From the NCBI RefSeq assembly GCF_014873145.1, contig NZ_JADBEK010000001.1:12896001-12960000 (forward strand): a DNA stretch of 64,000 nt, in the 5' to 3' direction. The stretch comes from Nonomuraea angiospora. Lineage in GTDB: Bacteria > Actinomycetota > Actinomycetes > Streptosporangiales > Streptosporangiaceae. The notes beneath the pieces are model-generated. The model was not told where the DNA came from, searched no databases, and saw only the letters and a list, made by a program, of their open reading frames with translations. The translations under genes and the position numbers were made by a program. Each line of letters starts with the position of its first letter. Position 1 is the stretch's first letter. Below, piece by piece: positions 41,957 to 50,842 of the stretch.

Positions 41957-43453
41957 ATGAGGCGAATCGGAATCTGGATCGCCGCCGGCGGTCTCCTGCT
42001 GGGCACGGCCGCCTGCGGCGGCACCTCCAGCGGCGGCGGCGGTGGGGGCACCCCCAAGTCCCAGGCCCTGTCGGTGGGATTCGTGGCCGAGCCCGCGAAC
42101 CTCGACTTCACCTCGACGGAGGGCGCCGCCATCCCGCAGGCGCTGCTCGTCAACGTCTACGAGGGCCTGGTCAAGCTCGACCAGGACGGCAAGATCGTGC
42201 CGCTGCTCGCCGAGAAGTGGGACGTCTCGCCCGACCGCAAGACCTACACGTTCAATCTGCGCAAGGACGTGAAGTTCAGCAGCGGGGCGCCGTTCACGGC
42301 CGACGACGTGGTGTTCTCGCTCGACCGGGTCAAGTCGGACTGGAAGCTCAAGATCAAGGCGCAGCTCGACGTCGTCGACAAGGTGGAGAAGAAGGACGAC
42401 TCCACCGCCGTCGTCACGCTCAAGAAGCCGAGCAACGGCTTCCTCTACTCGATGGCCACCAGGCTCGGCGCCATGTTCAGCCGCACCGGGGTCGCCGACC
42501 TGGCCAACAAGCCCGTCGGCACCGGACCGTACACGCTCGGCTCCTGGCGGCGCGGCGACTCCATCCAGCTCAACGCGAACGCCTCCTACTGGGGCACCAA
42601 GCCGCCGCTGTCGTCCATCACGCTGAAGTACTTCAAGGACGCCACGGCGATGAACAACGCGCTGCTGACCGGCGGCATCGACGTCATCTCCGCCGTGCAG
42701 GCGCCCGAGTCGCTGCAGCAGTTCGCCGACCCCAACCGCTTCCAGACGGTCGAGGGCACCACGAACGGCGAGGTCGTGCTGTCCATGAACAACAGCCGCC
42801 CGCCGTTCGACGACAAGAAGGCCAGGCAGGCCGTCCGCTACGCGATCGACCACAAGGCGCTGCTGGAGACCGCCTGGGCCGGGCGCGGCCAGCTGATCGG
42901 CTCGATGGTGCCGCCCACCGACCCCTGGTACGAGGACCGCACCGGCGACTACCCGTACGACCCGGCCAAGGCCAAGGAACTGCTCGGCGGCAAGACGCTC
43001 AACGTCAAGATGCGCATCCCCAACCTGCCGTACGCGGTGGCCAGCGCGCAGGTCGTCAAGTCGCAGCTCGCGCAGGTGGGCATCACCGCCGACATCGAGC
43101 CCCTGGAGTTCCCGGCCCGCTGGCTGGACGTGGTGTTCAAGCAGGGCGACTACGACCTGTCCATCATCAACCACGTCGAGCCCCGCGACATGGGCATATT
43201 CGCCGACAAGTCGTATTACTTCCGCTACGACAACCCCGAGTTCGGCAAGCTCCTGGCCTCCGCCGACGAGGGCACCGAGCAGCAGCAGAGCGACGACCTG
43301 AAGAAGGCCGCCAAGCTGCTGTCCGACGACGCGGCCGCCGACTGGCTCTTCCTCTTCCCCAACCTGATCGTGGCGAAGAAGGGCGTCACCGGGCTGCCGA
43401 AGAACGCCATCGCGGAGTCCTTCGACTTCACCGCGCTCTCCAAGCAGCAGTGA
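41957..43453 (+). CDS. Peptide/nickel-type (family 5) binding lipoprotein
   Basis: This is a 498-residue extracellular binding protein. The lipobox is LLGTAACGG with Cys20, followed by a Gly/Ser linker. Family 5 landmarks are LVNVYEGLVKLDQDGKIVP, WDVSPDRKTYTFNLRKDVKF, TADDVVFSLDRV and the late KARQAVRYAIDHKALL. AGGAGG lies before the ATG. It is the first gene of a nine-kilobase operon with two permeases, two ATPases, an M20 hydrolase, a P1 peptidase and an aldehyde dehydrogenase, so it probably binds a peptide-like or amide-linked nutrient. Confidence 0.92.
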   Translation: MRRIGIWIAAGGLLLGTAACGGTSSGGGGGGTPKSQALSVGFVAEPANLDFTSTEGAAIPQALLVNVYEGLVKLDQDGKIVPLLAEKWDVSPDRKTYTFNLRKDVKFSSGAPFTADDVVFSLDRVKSDWKLKIKAQLDVVDKVEKKDDSTAVVTLKKPSNGFLYSMATRLGAMFSRTGVADLANKPVGTGPYTLGSWRRGDSIQLNANASYWGTKPPLSSITLKYFKDATAMNNALLTGGIDVISAVQAPESLQQFADPNRFQTVEGTTNGEVVLSMNNSRPPFDDKKARQAVRYAIDHKALLETAWAGRGQLIGSMVPPTDPWYEDRTGDYPYDPAKAKELLGGKTLNVKMRIPNLPYAVASAQVVKSQLAQVGITADIEPLEFPARWLDVVFKQGDYDLSIINHVEPRDMGIFADKSYYFRYDNPEFGKLLASADEGTEQQQSDDLKKAAKLLSDDAAADWLFLFPNLIVAKKGVTGLPKNAIAESFDFTALSKQQ

Positions 43454-44388
43454 CGCTTTACCTGATCAAACGCCTGGCGGTGCTCGTCGCGAGCACCGCC
43501 GTGGCGGGCGTGGTGGTGTTCGCGTTCATGGCGCTGCTGCCCGGCGACCCGGCGGAGGTCGCGCTCGGGGTCAACGCCACGCCCGACGCGGTGGCGGCGC
43601 TGCGCAAGCAGTTCGGCACCGACCGGCCGCCGGTCGTGCAGTTCTTCGACTGGTTCGGCGGGCTCCTGCAGGGCGACTTCGGCACCTCGTACGTGACCAG
43701 CTCGCCCATCGGCCCGCAGATCAGCGACCGGCTCGGCGTCACGGCCGTGCTGGTGCTCGGCGGGATGCTGGTGGCGCTGGTCATCGCGGTGCCGCTCGGC
43801 ACGTTCGCGGCCGTGCACCACCGCAACCCGCTCGGCGCGGCCATCAGCGCGCTCAGCCAGGTCGGCATCGCGATCCCGGCGTTCCTGGCGGGCATCCTGC
43901 TGGTGTTCGTGTTCGCGGTGCAGGCCCAGGCGCTGCCGTCCGGCGGCTACGTGCCGATCGCCGAGGACCCGGCGCAGTGGCTGCTCGGCCTGCTGCTGCC
44001 GTGGCTGTCACTCGGCCTCGTGCAGGGCGCGGTCCTGACCCGGTACGTGCGCAGCGCCGTGCTCGACGTCATGCGCGAGGACTACCTGCGCACGGCCCGC
44101 GCCAAGGGCCGGGGAAGCACCGGCGCCCTGTGGCGGCACGGCCTGCGCAACGCCTCGATCCCCGTCGTCACCGTGCTCGGCCTGCAACTGGCCACGCTGC
44201 TGATCGGCGCGGTCGTGGTCGAGCGGGTCTTCGTCATCCCCGGGCTCGGCGACCTGCTGCTCAACGGCGTCGCCGGGCGTGACCTGCTGCTCGTCCAAGG
44301 TGTGGTGATGGTGCTGGTGGCGGCCGTCCTGCTGATCAACTTCGTGGTGGACGTGGCCTACCGCGTGCTCGATCCGAGGCTGCGATGA
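43450..44388 (+). CDS. Dipeptide-type ABC permease, DppB family
   Basis: This 312-residue inner-membrane subunit starts at a GTG overlapping the previous stop. The N-terminal segment LIKRLAVLVASTAVAGVVVF and the motif LLPGDPAEVALG are typical of DppB. The EAA-like loop is LRTARAKGRGSTGALWRHGLR. It pairs with the permease encoded next, overlapping by four bases. Confidence 0.92.
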   Translation: MTLYLIKRLAVLVASTAVAGVVVFAFMALLPGDPAEVALGVNATPDAVAALRKQFGTDRPPVVQFFDWFGGLLQGDFGTSYVTSSPIGPQISDRLGVTAVLVLGGMLVALVIAVPLGTFAAVHHRNPLGAAISALSQVGIAIPAFLAGILLVFVFAVQAQALPSGGYVPIAEDPAQWLLGLLLPWLSLGLVQGAVLTRYVRSAVLDVMREDYLRTARAKGRGSTGALWRHGLRNASIPVVTVLGLQLATLLIGAVVVERVFVIPGLGDLLLNGVAGRDLLLVQGVVMVLVAAVLLINFVVDVAYRVLDPRLR

Positions 44389-45218
44389 GGGGCCGGATGA
44401 ACGCCGGGCTGCTGGTCGGCGGCGTGCTCGTCGGGCTCGTGGCCCTGGCGGCGGTGGTGTCGTTCTTCTGGACGCCGCACGACCCGACGCTCGTGGACGC
44501 GGCGCGCAAGCTGCGGCAACCGGGCGGCGGTTACCTGCTGGGGGCCGACAAGTTCGGCCGTGACACCTTCAGCCAGATCATGGTCGGCGCCCGGACCACG
44601 CTCTACGTGGGCGTCGTGGCCGTCGGCATCGCCGCCGTCATCGGCACGCCGCTCGGCATGATCGCCGGGATGACGCCGCGCGGCTGGCTCTCCGAGCTGA
44701 TCATGCGGGTCAACGACCTGGTGTTCGCGTTCCCTGCGCTGCTGCTGGCCGTCATGCTCGGCGCGGTCTACGGGCCGGGCACGCTCACCGCGATGATCGC
44801 GATCGGCGTGGCCACCGTGCCCGCGTTCGCCCGGGTGGCCCGCGCCGCCACGCTCCAGGTCATGGTGACCGACTACATCCTGGCCGCCAGGGCCGCCGGA
44901 CGGCGCCGCCCGGCCATCGCGATGCGCCACGTCCTGCCGAACATCGGCTCCGTGCTCATCGTGCAGGCGTCGGTGTCGTTCGCGATCGCGATCCTGGCCG
45001 AGGCGGCGCTGTCGTTCCTCGGCTTCGGCACCCGCCCGCCCACCCCGTCGTGGGGGCGGATGCTGCAGGAGTCGCAGGAGCTGCTGTTCTCGACCCCGCG
45101 CCTGGCGCTCTGGCCCGGCCTGGCGATCGCGCTCGCGGTGCTCGGCTTCAACCTCCTCGGGGACGGCCTGCGCGACTACCTCGACCCAAAGCTGAGGAGG
45201 GTCCGTGCTGAGAGTTGA
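44385..45218 (+). CDS. Dipeptide-type ABC permease, DppC family
   Basis: This is the 277-residue second permease. The family mark is GADKFGRDTFSQIMVGARTT after the first membrane segment. The EAA-like loop is ILAARAAGRRRPAIAMRHVLP, and LGFGTRPPTPSWGRML lies near the C-terminus. It overlaps both neighbours, by four bases before and fourteen after. Confidence 0.92.
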   Translation: MRGRMNAGLLVGGVLVGLVALAAVVSFFWTPHDPTLVDAARKLRQPGGGYLLGADKFGRDTFSQIMVGARTTLYVGVVAVGIAAVIGTPLGMIAGMTPRGWLSELIMRVNDLVFAFPALLLAVMLGAVYGPGTLTAMIAIGVATVPAFARVARAATLQVMVTDYILAARAAGRRRPAIAMRHVLPNIGSVLIVQASVSFAIAILAEAALSFLGFGTRPPTPSWGRMLQESQELLFSTPRLALWPGLAIALAVLGFNLLGDGLRDYLDPKLRRVRAES

Positions 45219-46119
45219 GAGACTGACCGTACGGGCCGACTCCCTCGAATTGGTGCACGAGGTGTCGTTTGCGATCGGGCCCGGCGAGCGGGTCGGGCTG
45301 ATCGGCGAGTCCGGGTCCGGCAAGTCGCTGACCGCACTGTCGCTCATGGGCCTGCTCCCCGAGGGCGTCACCGCCTCGGGCAAGGCCACGATGGGCGGCA
45401 ACGACCTGGTCGGCATGCCCGAGAGCAGGCTGAAGCGGCTGCGCGGCCAGGACGTCTCCATGGTCTTCCAGGAGCCCATGACCGCGCTCAACCCGCTCAT
45501 GCGCATCGGCGCCCAGGTCACCGAGGTCATGACCCTGCACGGCACGCCGCGCGCGCAGGCCCGGGAGAAGGCGCTCGACCTGCTGGAACGCGTACGCCTG
45601 CCCGAACCGGCGCAGATCGCCCGCGCGTACCCGCACCAGCTCTCCGGCGGCCAGCGCCAGCGCGTCATGCTCGCCATCGCCCTGGCCAACCAGCCGAGCC
45701 TGCTCATCTGCGACGAGCCCACCACGGCGCTCGACGTCACCGTGCAGAAGCAGATGCTGGAGCTGATCGCCGAGGTCGCGCCCGCGCTGCTGTTCATCAC
45801 CCACGACCTGGCCGTCGTGGCGTCGGTGTGCGAGCGGGTCCTGGTCATGTACGGGGGACGCGTCGTCGAGAGCGGCCCCATCCGCGAGGTCTTCACCCGG
45901 CCCCGCCACCGCTACACCGAGGGCCTGCTGGCCGCCTCCAGGCTCACCCCGCGCGGCACCCGGCTGCCCACCATCAAGGGCAGCGTGCCGCCGGCCGGGC
46001 AGTTCCCCGGCGGCTGCGTCTTCCGCAACCGCTGCCCGCACGCCACCCCCGAGTGCGAGACCGTACCCGCGCTGACAGGAGACGGCCATGCCCACGCATG
46101 CTGGCACCCCGCTGATTGA
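45205..46119 (+). CDS. Dipeptide-type ABC ATPase, DppD family
   Basis: This 304-residue ATPase starts at a GTG three bases after AGGAGGG. Walker A is GESGSGKSLT, the Q-loop is VFQEPMTALNPLMR, the signature is LSGGQRQRVMLAIAL, Walker B is LLICDEPTTALDV and the switch His is in FITHDLAVVA. The C-terminal oligopeptide-transporter domain has the cysteine cluster GGCVFRNRCPHATPEC, as in DppD proteins that can carry an iron-sulfur cluster. It overlaps the next ATPase gene by 32 bases. Confidence 0.93.
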   Translation: MLRVERLTVRADSLELVHEVSFAIGPGERVGLIGESGSGKSLTALSLMGLLPEGVTASGKATMGGNDLVGMPESRLKRLRGQDVSMVFQEPMTALNPLMRIGAQVTEVMTLHGTPRAQAREKALDLLERVRLPEPAQIARAYPHQLSGGQRQRVMLAIALANQPSLLICDEPTTALDVTVQKQMLELIAEVAPALLFITHDLAVVASVCERVLVMYGGRVVESGPIREVFTRPRHRYTEGLLAASRLTPRGTRLPTIKGSVPPAGQFPGGCVFRNRCPHATPECETVPALTGDGHAHACWHPAD

Positions 46120-46888
46120 GGCCCGCGACGTCAGCCGCGTCTACCACCGGCCCCGCACCTCGCTCACCAGGCCGGGCGCCGCCGTGCACGCGCTCAAGGA
46201 CGTGTCGCTCACTGTCGGCCGGGGGGAGCGGTACGGCATCGTCGGCGAGTCCGGCTCCGGCAAGTCGACGCTGCTGCGCCTGCTGTGCGGGCTCGACCAG
46301 CCGACCGGCGGGTCCATCCGGTTCGACGGGCAGGAGATCGCCGGCCGGCCGGAGCGGCGGCTGCGCTTCCTGCGCGAGAACCTGCAGATCGTCTTCCAGG
46401 ACCCGATGAGCTCGCTCGACCCCCGCATGCGCGTCCGGGACCTGGTCGCCGAGCCGCTCGTCGCGCTCGGCCTGCCGGCCGGCGACCGCGTGAGCGAGCT
46501 GCTGGAGGCGGTCGGGCTGCCCGCCTCGTCCGCCGAACGGTACCCGCACCAGTTCTCCGGCGGGCAGCGCCAGCGCATCGCCATCGCCCGCGCGCTCGCG
46601 CCCCGGCCGAAGGTGCTGGTGGCCGACGAGCCGGTGAGCGCCCTGGACGTGTCCGTGCGCGGGCAGATACTCAACCTGCTGGCCGACCTCGTGGACGAGC
46701 TGGGGCTCACGCTCGTGTTCGTCTCGCACGACCTGTCCGTGGTGCGGCACGTGTGCGAGACGGTCGCGGTCATGAGCCGTGGGGAGATCGTGGAGAGCGG
46801 GCCGGTGGACGAGGTCTGGGCCGCGCCCGCCCACGCCTACACGCGTACGTTGCTGCAGGCCGTACCGACTCTGGAGGGATTGTTTTGA
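46088..46888 (+). CDS. Dipeptide-type ABC ATPase, DppF family
   Basis: This is the 266-residue second ATPase of the importer. Walker A is GESGSGKSTL, the Q-loop VFQDPMSSLDPRMR, the signature FSGGQRQRIAIARAL, Walker B VLVADEPVSALDV and the switch His FVSHDLSVVRH. It lacks the C-terminal cysteine domain of its partner. AGGAGAC precedes the ATG. Confidence 0.93.
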   Translation: MPTHAGTPLIEARDVSRVYHRPRTSLTRPGAAVHALKDVSLTVGRGERYGIVGESGSGKSTLLRLLCGLDQPTGGSIRFDGQEIAGRPERRLRFLRENLQIVFQDPMSSLDPRMRVRDLVAEPLVALGLPAGDRVSELLEAVGLPASSAERYPHQFSGGQRQRIAIARALAPRPKVLVADEPVSALDVSVRGQILNLLADLVDELGLTLVFVSHDLSVVRHVCETVAVMSRGEIVESGPVDEVWAAPAHAYTRTLLQAVPTLEGLF

Positions 46889-48057
46889 TCGACGTCGATG
46901 CCGACGGAGTGGTGGGGTTCACCCAGGAGCTGGTGCGGATCCCCAGCACCAACGACCCCGGGCGGCGCGAGCGGGCCGCCGCCGAGCTGGTGGCCGCCAA
47001 GATGCGGGAGTGGGGCTGGGAGCCCACCGTGTACGAGGTGGAGCCGGACCGGCCCAACGTGGTGGCCGTGGTCGAGGGCGGCGGCGGTGCCGGGCCGACC
47101 CTGATGTTCGAGGGCCACACGGACGTGGTGACCGAGGGCGACCTGTCCACCTGGACCGTCGACCCGTTCGGCGGGGAGATCCGCGACGGGAGGCTGTGGG
47201 GGCGGGGCAGCGCCGACATGAAGTCCGGCCTGGCCGCCACCCTCTACGCCACCCGCGCCCTGCAGCTGGCTGGACCGTTCCCCGGGCGGATCAAGGTGTG
47301 CGCGCTGGCCGACGAGGAAGGTCTCATGATCGGCGCGCACCACTTCGTCTCCGAGGGGCTGACCGCCGACGTGGACGGCGCGATCGTCGCCGAGCCCGAG
47401 GCGGGCGAGATCTGCGCGGTGGCCAAGGGCGCGCTGCGGCTGCGCGTCGACTTCGCCGGCAAGATGGCGCACGGCGCCATGCCGCAGCACGGCCGCAACC
47501 CCCTCCCCGCCGTGGGCTCGCTGCTGGTGGGCCTGGGGTCGCTGCAGGAGGAGCTGCAGGGGCGGCACCCGGCGCACGAGCACCTCGGCGAGGTGTACGT
47601 GACGCCGACCGTGCTGCGGGCCGGCTCCGAGGAGCAGGTGAACGTGATCCCGGCGGCCGCCTCGGTGTTCGTGGACGTGCGGACGATCCCCGGGGTCGAG
47701 CACAAGCTGATCGCCGACCGGGTGGCCGCGCTCGCCTCCTACGACGGGGTCGCCGCCGAGGTGTCGGTGCTGGTGGACCGGCCGCCGGTGGACGTGCCCG
47801 TGTCCGACCCGGTGGTGGCCGCCCTGGCCGCCGCCCACCGTGCCGTCACCGGCGCGGAGCCCGTCTACGGCGGGGTGCCGGGGTCGACGGACGGGACCGT
47901 GCTGACGCACTGGGGCGGGATCCCGTCCGTGGTGTACGGGCCCGGCGGGAAGTGGATCGCGCACCAGGCGGACGAGTTCGTGGAGGTGGCCCAGATCGTC
48001 CAGTGCACCCGCGTCTTCGCCGAGGCGGCCCGGCGCTTCCTCAGCGGGGACTTCTGA
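46885..48057 (+). CDS. M20-family metallohydrolase (ArgE/DapE-like)
   Basis: This is a 390-residue di-zinc deacylase or peptidase. The metal ligands are visible: His in FEGHTDVVTEG, Asp in GSADMKSGLA, the catalytic Glu pair in LADEEGLMIGAHH, Glu in VAEPEAGEI and the late His in IAHQADEFVEV. The dimerisation domain lies between them. The start is a TTG overlapping the previous stop (TTGA), six bases after GGAGGG. In this operon it probably splits an N-acyl or peptide bond of the imported compound; the exact substrate is unknown. Confidence 0.9.
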   Translation: MIDVDADGVVGFTQELVRIPSTNDPGRRERAAAELVAAKMREWGWEPTVYEVEPDRPNVVAVVEGGGGAGPTLMFEGHTDVVTEGDLSTWTVDPFGGEIRDGRLWGRGSADMKSGLAATLYATRALQLAGPFPGRIKVCALADEEGLMIGAHHFVSEGLTADVDGAIVAEPEAGEICAVAKGALRLRVDFAGKMAHGAMPQHGRNPLPAVGSLLVGLGSLQEELQGRHPAHEHLGEVYVTPTVLRAGSEEQVNVIPAAASVFVDVRTIPGVEHKLIADRVAALASYDGVAAEVSVLVDRPPVDVPVSDPVVAALAAAHRAVTGAEPVYGGVPGSTDGTVLTHWGGIPSVVYGPGGKWIAHQADEFVEVAQIVQCTRVFAEAARRFLSGDF

Positions 48058-49367
48058 TGCGCGCCGGGCCTTCCAATTCGCTGACGGACGTGGCGGGGCT
48101 CCGGGTCGGCCACGCGCAGCGGGTGGGCGGCGGTTACCGGACGGGCACCACCGTCGTCCTGGCCCCTCCTTCGGGGGCCGTGGCGGGGGTGGACGTGCGG
48201 GGCGCCGCTCCCGGGACCCGCGAGACCGAGCTGCTGGATCCGCGCAACCTGGTGTCGCGCGTGCACGCCGTGGTGCTGACGGGCGGGAGCGCGTACGGGC
48301 TGTCGGCGGCGTGCGGGGTGGTGGAGCGGCTGGCGGACGCGGGCATCGGGTATCCGGTGGCCGGCGGGGTGGTGCCCATCGTGCCGACGGCGGTCATCTT
48401 CGACCTGGGGCGCGGTGGCACGTTCCGCGCCGTCCCGGACGCCGCCTTCGGCACCGCCGCCTACGACGCCGCCACCCCGAACGCCGCCACCCCAAATGCC
48501 GCCACCCCGAACGGCGCCTCACCGGACGGCGCCGGCCCCTCCGTCGGAGTCCCCGCCCGAGGGACCGTAACCTCCGACGGCGGGGTGGCCGCTTCCCCGC
48601 CGTCCGTGGCGGGGGTCCCTTGGCGGAGAAGCGGGGCGGGTGCGCCGGACGGCGTCGTCCCCTCCACCGGAGCGTCGGCCCAAGGGACCGTCACCCCCGA
48701 CGGCGGTGCTCCGTTCACCGGCGCCTCCCTCCAAGGGACCGTCACGCCCGACGGCGGGGCGGGCGCGCACGGCGGGGCGCTCGACGGTGGGGCGGCGAGT
48801 GGGTCGGTCGGGGCCGGGGCCGGGGCGCGGGCCGGTGGGCTGGCCGGAGGGGTGGGGACGGCGAGCGTCGTCCTGCCCGGCGGCGCCACCGTGGCGGCCC
48901 TGGTCGTCGCCAACCCCGTGGGCTCGGTCCTCGACCCCCGCGACGGCACCCTCGCCGGCGCGAGGTACGGCCTGCCGGGCGAGTTCGACCACCTCCAGCC
49001 CCCGCTCCAGGCGGAGATCGACGCCTGGCGCCCCCAGAACGCCCCCTCCTTCAACACCACCATCGGCGTGGTGGCCACCGACCTCACCCTCACCAAAGCC
49101 CAGTGCGGCAAGCTCGCCGCCGTCGCCCACGACGGCCTGGCCAGGGCGATCAGGCCGGCCCACACCATGACCGACGGCGACACGATCTTCGGGCTGGCCA
49201 CCTGCGCCGGCCCCGAGCCCGACCACGACACCCTGCGGGAGGTCCTGGCAGCGGGGGCCGACGTGTTCAGCCGCGCCATCGCGCACGCCGTCCTCGCCGC
49301 CACCGGCCACGAGGACGCGCCCGCCTACCTCGACGTGTTCCCCAGCGCCCAACGGAAGCGAGCATGA
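48057..49367 (+). CDS. P1-family (DmpA/Rv1333-like) aminopeptidase with a large low-complexity insertion
   Basis: This N-terminal-nucleophile hydrolase family includes DmpA and beta-peptidyl aminopeptidases, which split off N-terminal amino acids, some of them beta. Conserved blocks resemble Rv1333: NSLTDVAGLRVGHAQRV, RGAAPGTRETELLDPRN, LTGGSAYGLSAACGVVERL, GGVGTAS before the nucleophile strand, FNTTIGVVATDLTLTKAQC and RAIRPAHTMTDGDTIFGLAT. Between residues about 138 and 247 sits an extra 110-residue Gly/Ala/Pro/Thr-rich block with repeats of AATPN and QGTVTPDGG, where Rv1333 has roughly ten residues. The total is 436 residues against about 340 for the family. The ATG shares a base with the previous stop. 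Confidence 0.88.
   Translation: MRAGPSNSLTDVAGLRVGHAQRVGGGYRTGTTVVLAPPSGAVAGVDVRGAAPGTRETELLDPRNLVSRVHAVVLTGGSAYGLSAACGVVERLADAGIGYPVAGGVVPIVPTAVIFDLGRGGTFRAVPDAAFGTAAYDAATPNAATPNAATPNGASPDGAGPSVGVPARGTVTSDGGVAASPPSVAGVPWRRSGAGAPDGVVPSTGASAQGTVTPDGGAPFTGASLQGTVTPDGGAGAHGGALDGGAASGSVGAGAGARAGGLAGGVGTASVVLPGGATVAALVVANPVGSVLDPRDGTLAGARYGLPGEFDHLQPPLQAEIDAWRPQNAPSFNTTIGVVATDLTLTKAQCGKLAAVAHDGLARAIRPAHTMTDGDTIFGLATCAGPEPDHDTLREVLAAGADVFSRAIAHAVLAATGHEDAPAYLDVFPSAQRKRA
48467..48760 (+). repeat. In-frame repeats inside the P1 peptidase gene
   Basis: Three 15-base copies of GCCGCCACCCCGAAC (from about 48467) code AATPN. Three longer copies built around GGGACCGT and CCGACGGCGG (about 48561, 48684 and 48734) code GTVTPDGG or GTVTSDGG. 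All keep the frame and lie in the insertion specific to this protein. Confidence 0.7.
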
Positions 49368-50794
49368 GCATCGACACCGCATGGCCGTCCGGCCTGCCCA
49401 TCGGCGACGGATGGGTGGAGACGGCGCAGACCGACGACGTCACCTTCCCGTACGACGGCTCCCTCGTGGCCGCGGCCCCGAGAGGCGACGCCGGCCTCGC
49501 CCGGCGGGCCGTGGACGCGGCCCTGGCCGTGGCGCCCGCCATGGCGGCGCTCCCGTCGCACGCCCGCCGCGCCGCCCTCATGAAGGCCCACGACGCGCTC
49601 GCCGCCAACCGGGAGGAGTTCGAGCGGCTGCTCGTCCTCGAGACCGGCAAACCCCTGGCCGACTGCAAGGTCGAGGTCGCCAGGACGCTCGTCACGCTGG
49701 TCACGGCCGCCGAGGAGGTCGCCCGGCTGCACGGCGAGACCGTGCCGCTCGACCTGCTGCCCTCGGGGGAAGGGCTGGTCGGGTTCTGGACGCGCCGCCC
49801 GATCGGCGTGGTCGTCGGGATCACCGGCTTCAACTACCCGCTGCTCCTCGCCGCCCACAAGATCGCGCCGGCCGTGGCCGCGGGCTGCCCCGTGATCGTC
49901 AAGCCCGCGCCCGCGACCCCGCTGGCCACGCTCTGGCTGGTGCACCTCATTCGGTCGGCCGACGCGCTCCCCCCGGCCGCCGTGCAGCTCGTCACCGGGG
50001 ACGTCGAGGTCGGCAGGACGCTGGTGGAGGACCGCCGGATCGGCGCGGTCTCGTTCACCGGCTCGGCCGCCGCCGGGCACGCCATCGCCCGCAACGCCGC
50101 CCCCACCAAGGTCCTGCTGGAGCTGGGGTCGAACGCCGCGCTCGTCGTGGCGGCCGACGCCGACCTGGAGGCCGCCGCCGACGCCGTCGTGCGCGGCGGT
50201 TACTACGCCTCCGGCCAGGCGTGCATCTCCGTCCAGCGGGTGCTGGTCGAGGAGCCCGTACGCGAGCGGTTCGTGTCCTTGCTGGCCGACCGCGTCAAGA
50301 ACGTCACGGTCGGCGACCCCCGCCTGCCGGAGACCCGCGTCGCCCCGCTCATCGACGAGGCCGCCACGGACCGCGTGCTGGAGTGGATCGCGGAGTCGGG
50401 GGGCGAGGTGGTCACGGGCGGGCACCGCGACGGCCGGGCCATCGCGCCGACCGTGCTCGCGGGCGTCGGCGACGGGGCCGCCGCCTGGGACGAGGAGATC
50501 TTCGGGCCGGTGGTGTGCGTGCGCCCGGTGCCCGACCTCGACGCCGCCTTCGCCGCCGTCAACGAGTCGCGGTACGGCCTGCACGCCTCGGTGTTCACCC
50601 GGTCGCTGGCCACGGCGTTCGCGGCCATCGAGCGGATCGAGGCCGGGGGAGTGGTGGTCAACGAGGTGCCGGGCTTCCGGGCGGACAACATGCCGTACGG
50701 CGGCGTGAAGGACTCCGGGATCGGGCGCGAGGGGCCCCGCTTCGCCATCGAGGAGCTGACCGTCACCAGGATGGCGATCATCCGGCCCGCCTAG
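49364..50794 (+). CDS. Aldehyde dehydrogenase superfamily protein
   Basis: This is a 476-residue NAD(P)-dependent dehydrogenase turning an aldehyde into an acid. The landmarks are the Asn in GITGFNYPLL, FTGSAAAGHAI, the general-base Glu in VLLELGSNAALV, the nucleophile Cys in YASGQACISVQRV and EEIFGPVVCVRPV. It overlaps the P1 peptidase gene by four bases and is the last gene of the operon, before a hairpin. Residues around the NAD site resemble succinate-semialdehyde or lactaldehyde-type enzymes, but the substrate is not fixed. Confidence 0.92.
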   Translation: MSIDTAWPSGLPIGDGWVETAQTDDVTFPYDGSLVAAAPRGDAGLARRAVDAALAVAPAMAALPSHARRAALMKAHDALAANREEFERLLVLETGKPLADCKVEVARTLVTLVTAAEEVARLHGETVPLDLLPSGEGLVGFWTRRPIGVVVGITGFNYPLLLAAHKIAPAVAAGCPVIVKPAPATPLATLWLVHLIRSADALPPAAVQLVTGDVEVGRTLVEDRRIGAVSFTGSAAAGHAIARNAAPTKVLLELGSNAALVVAADADLEAAADAVVRGGYYASGQACISVQRVLVEEPVRERFVSLLADRVKNVTVGDPRLPETRVAPLIDEAATDRVLEWIAESGGEVVTGGHRDGRAIAPTVLAGVGDGAAAWDEEIFGPVVCVRPVPDLDAAFAAVNESRYGLHASVFTRSLATAFAAIERIEAGGVVVNEVPGFRADNMPYGGVKDSGIGREGPRFAIEELTVTRMAIIRPA

Positions 50795-50805
50795 CCGGTG
50801 GTCAT

Positions 50806-50833
50806 GGCGACCGGGCCGCGGAACCCGGTCGCC
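50806..50833. terminator. Hairpin terminator after the catabolic operon
   Basis: GGCGACCGGG and its exact complement (10 bp, loop of 8) lie between the aldehyde dehydrogenase stop (50794) and the convergent SDR stop (50843), followed on the plus strand by a CT-rich run. Confidence 0.7.
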
Positions 50834-50842
50834 GGCTCCTTC

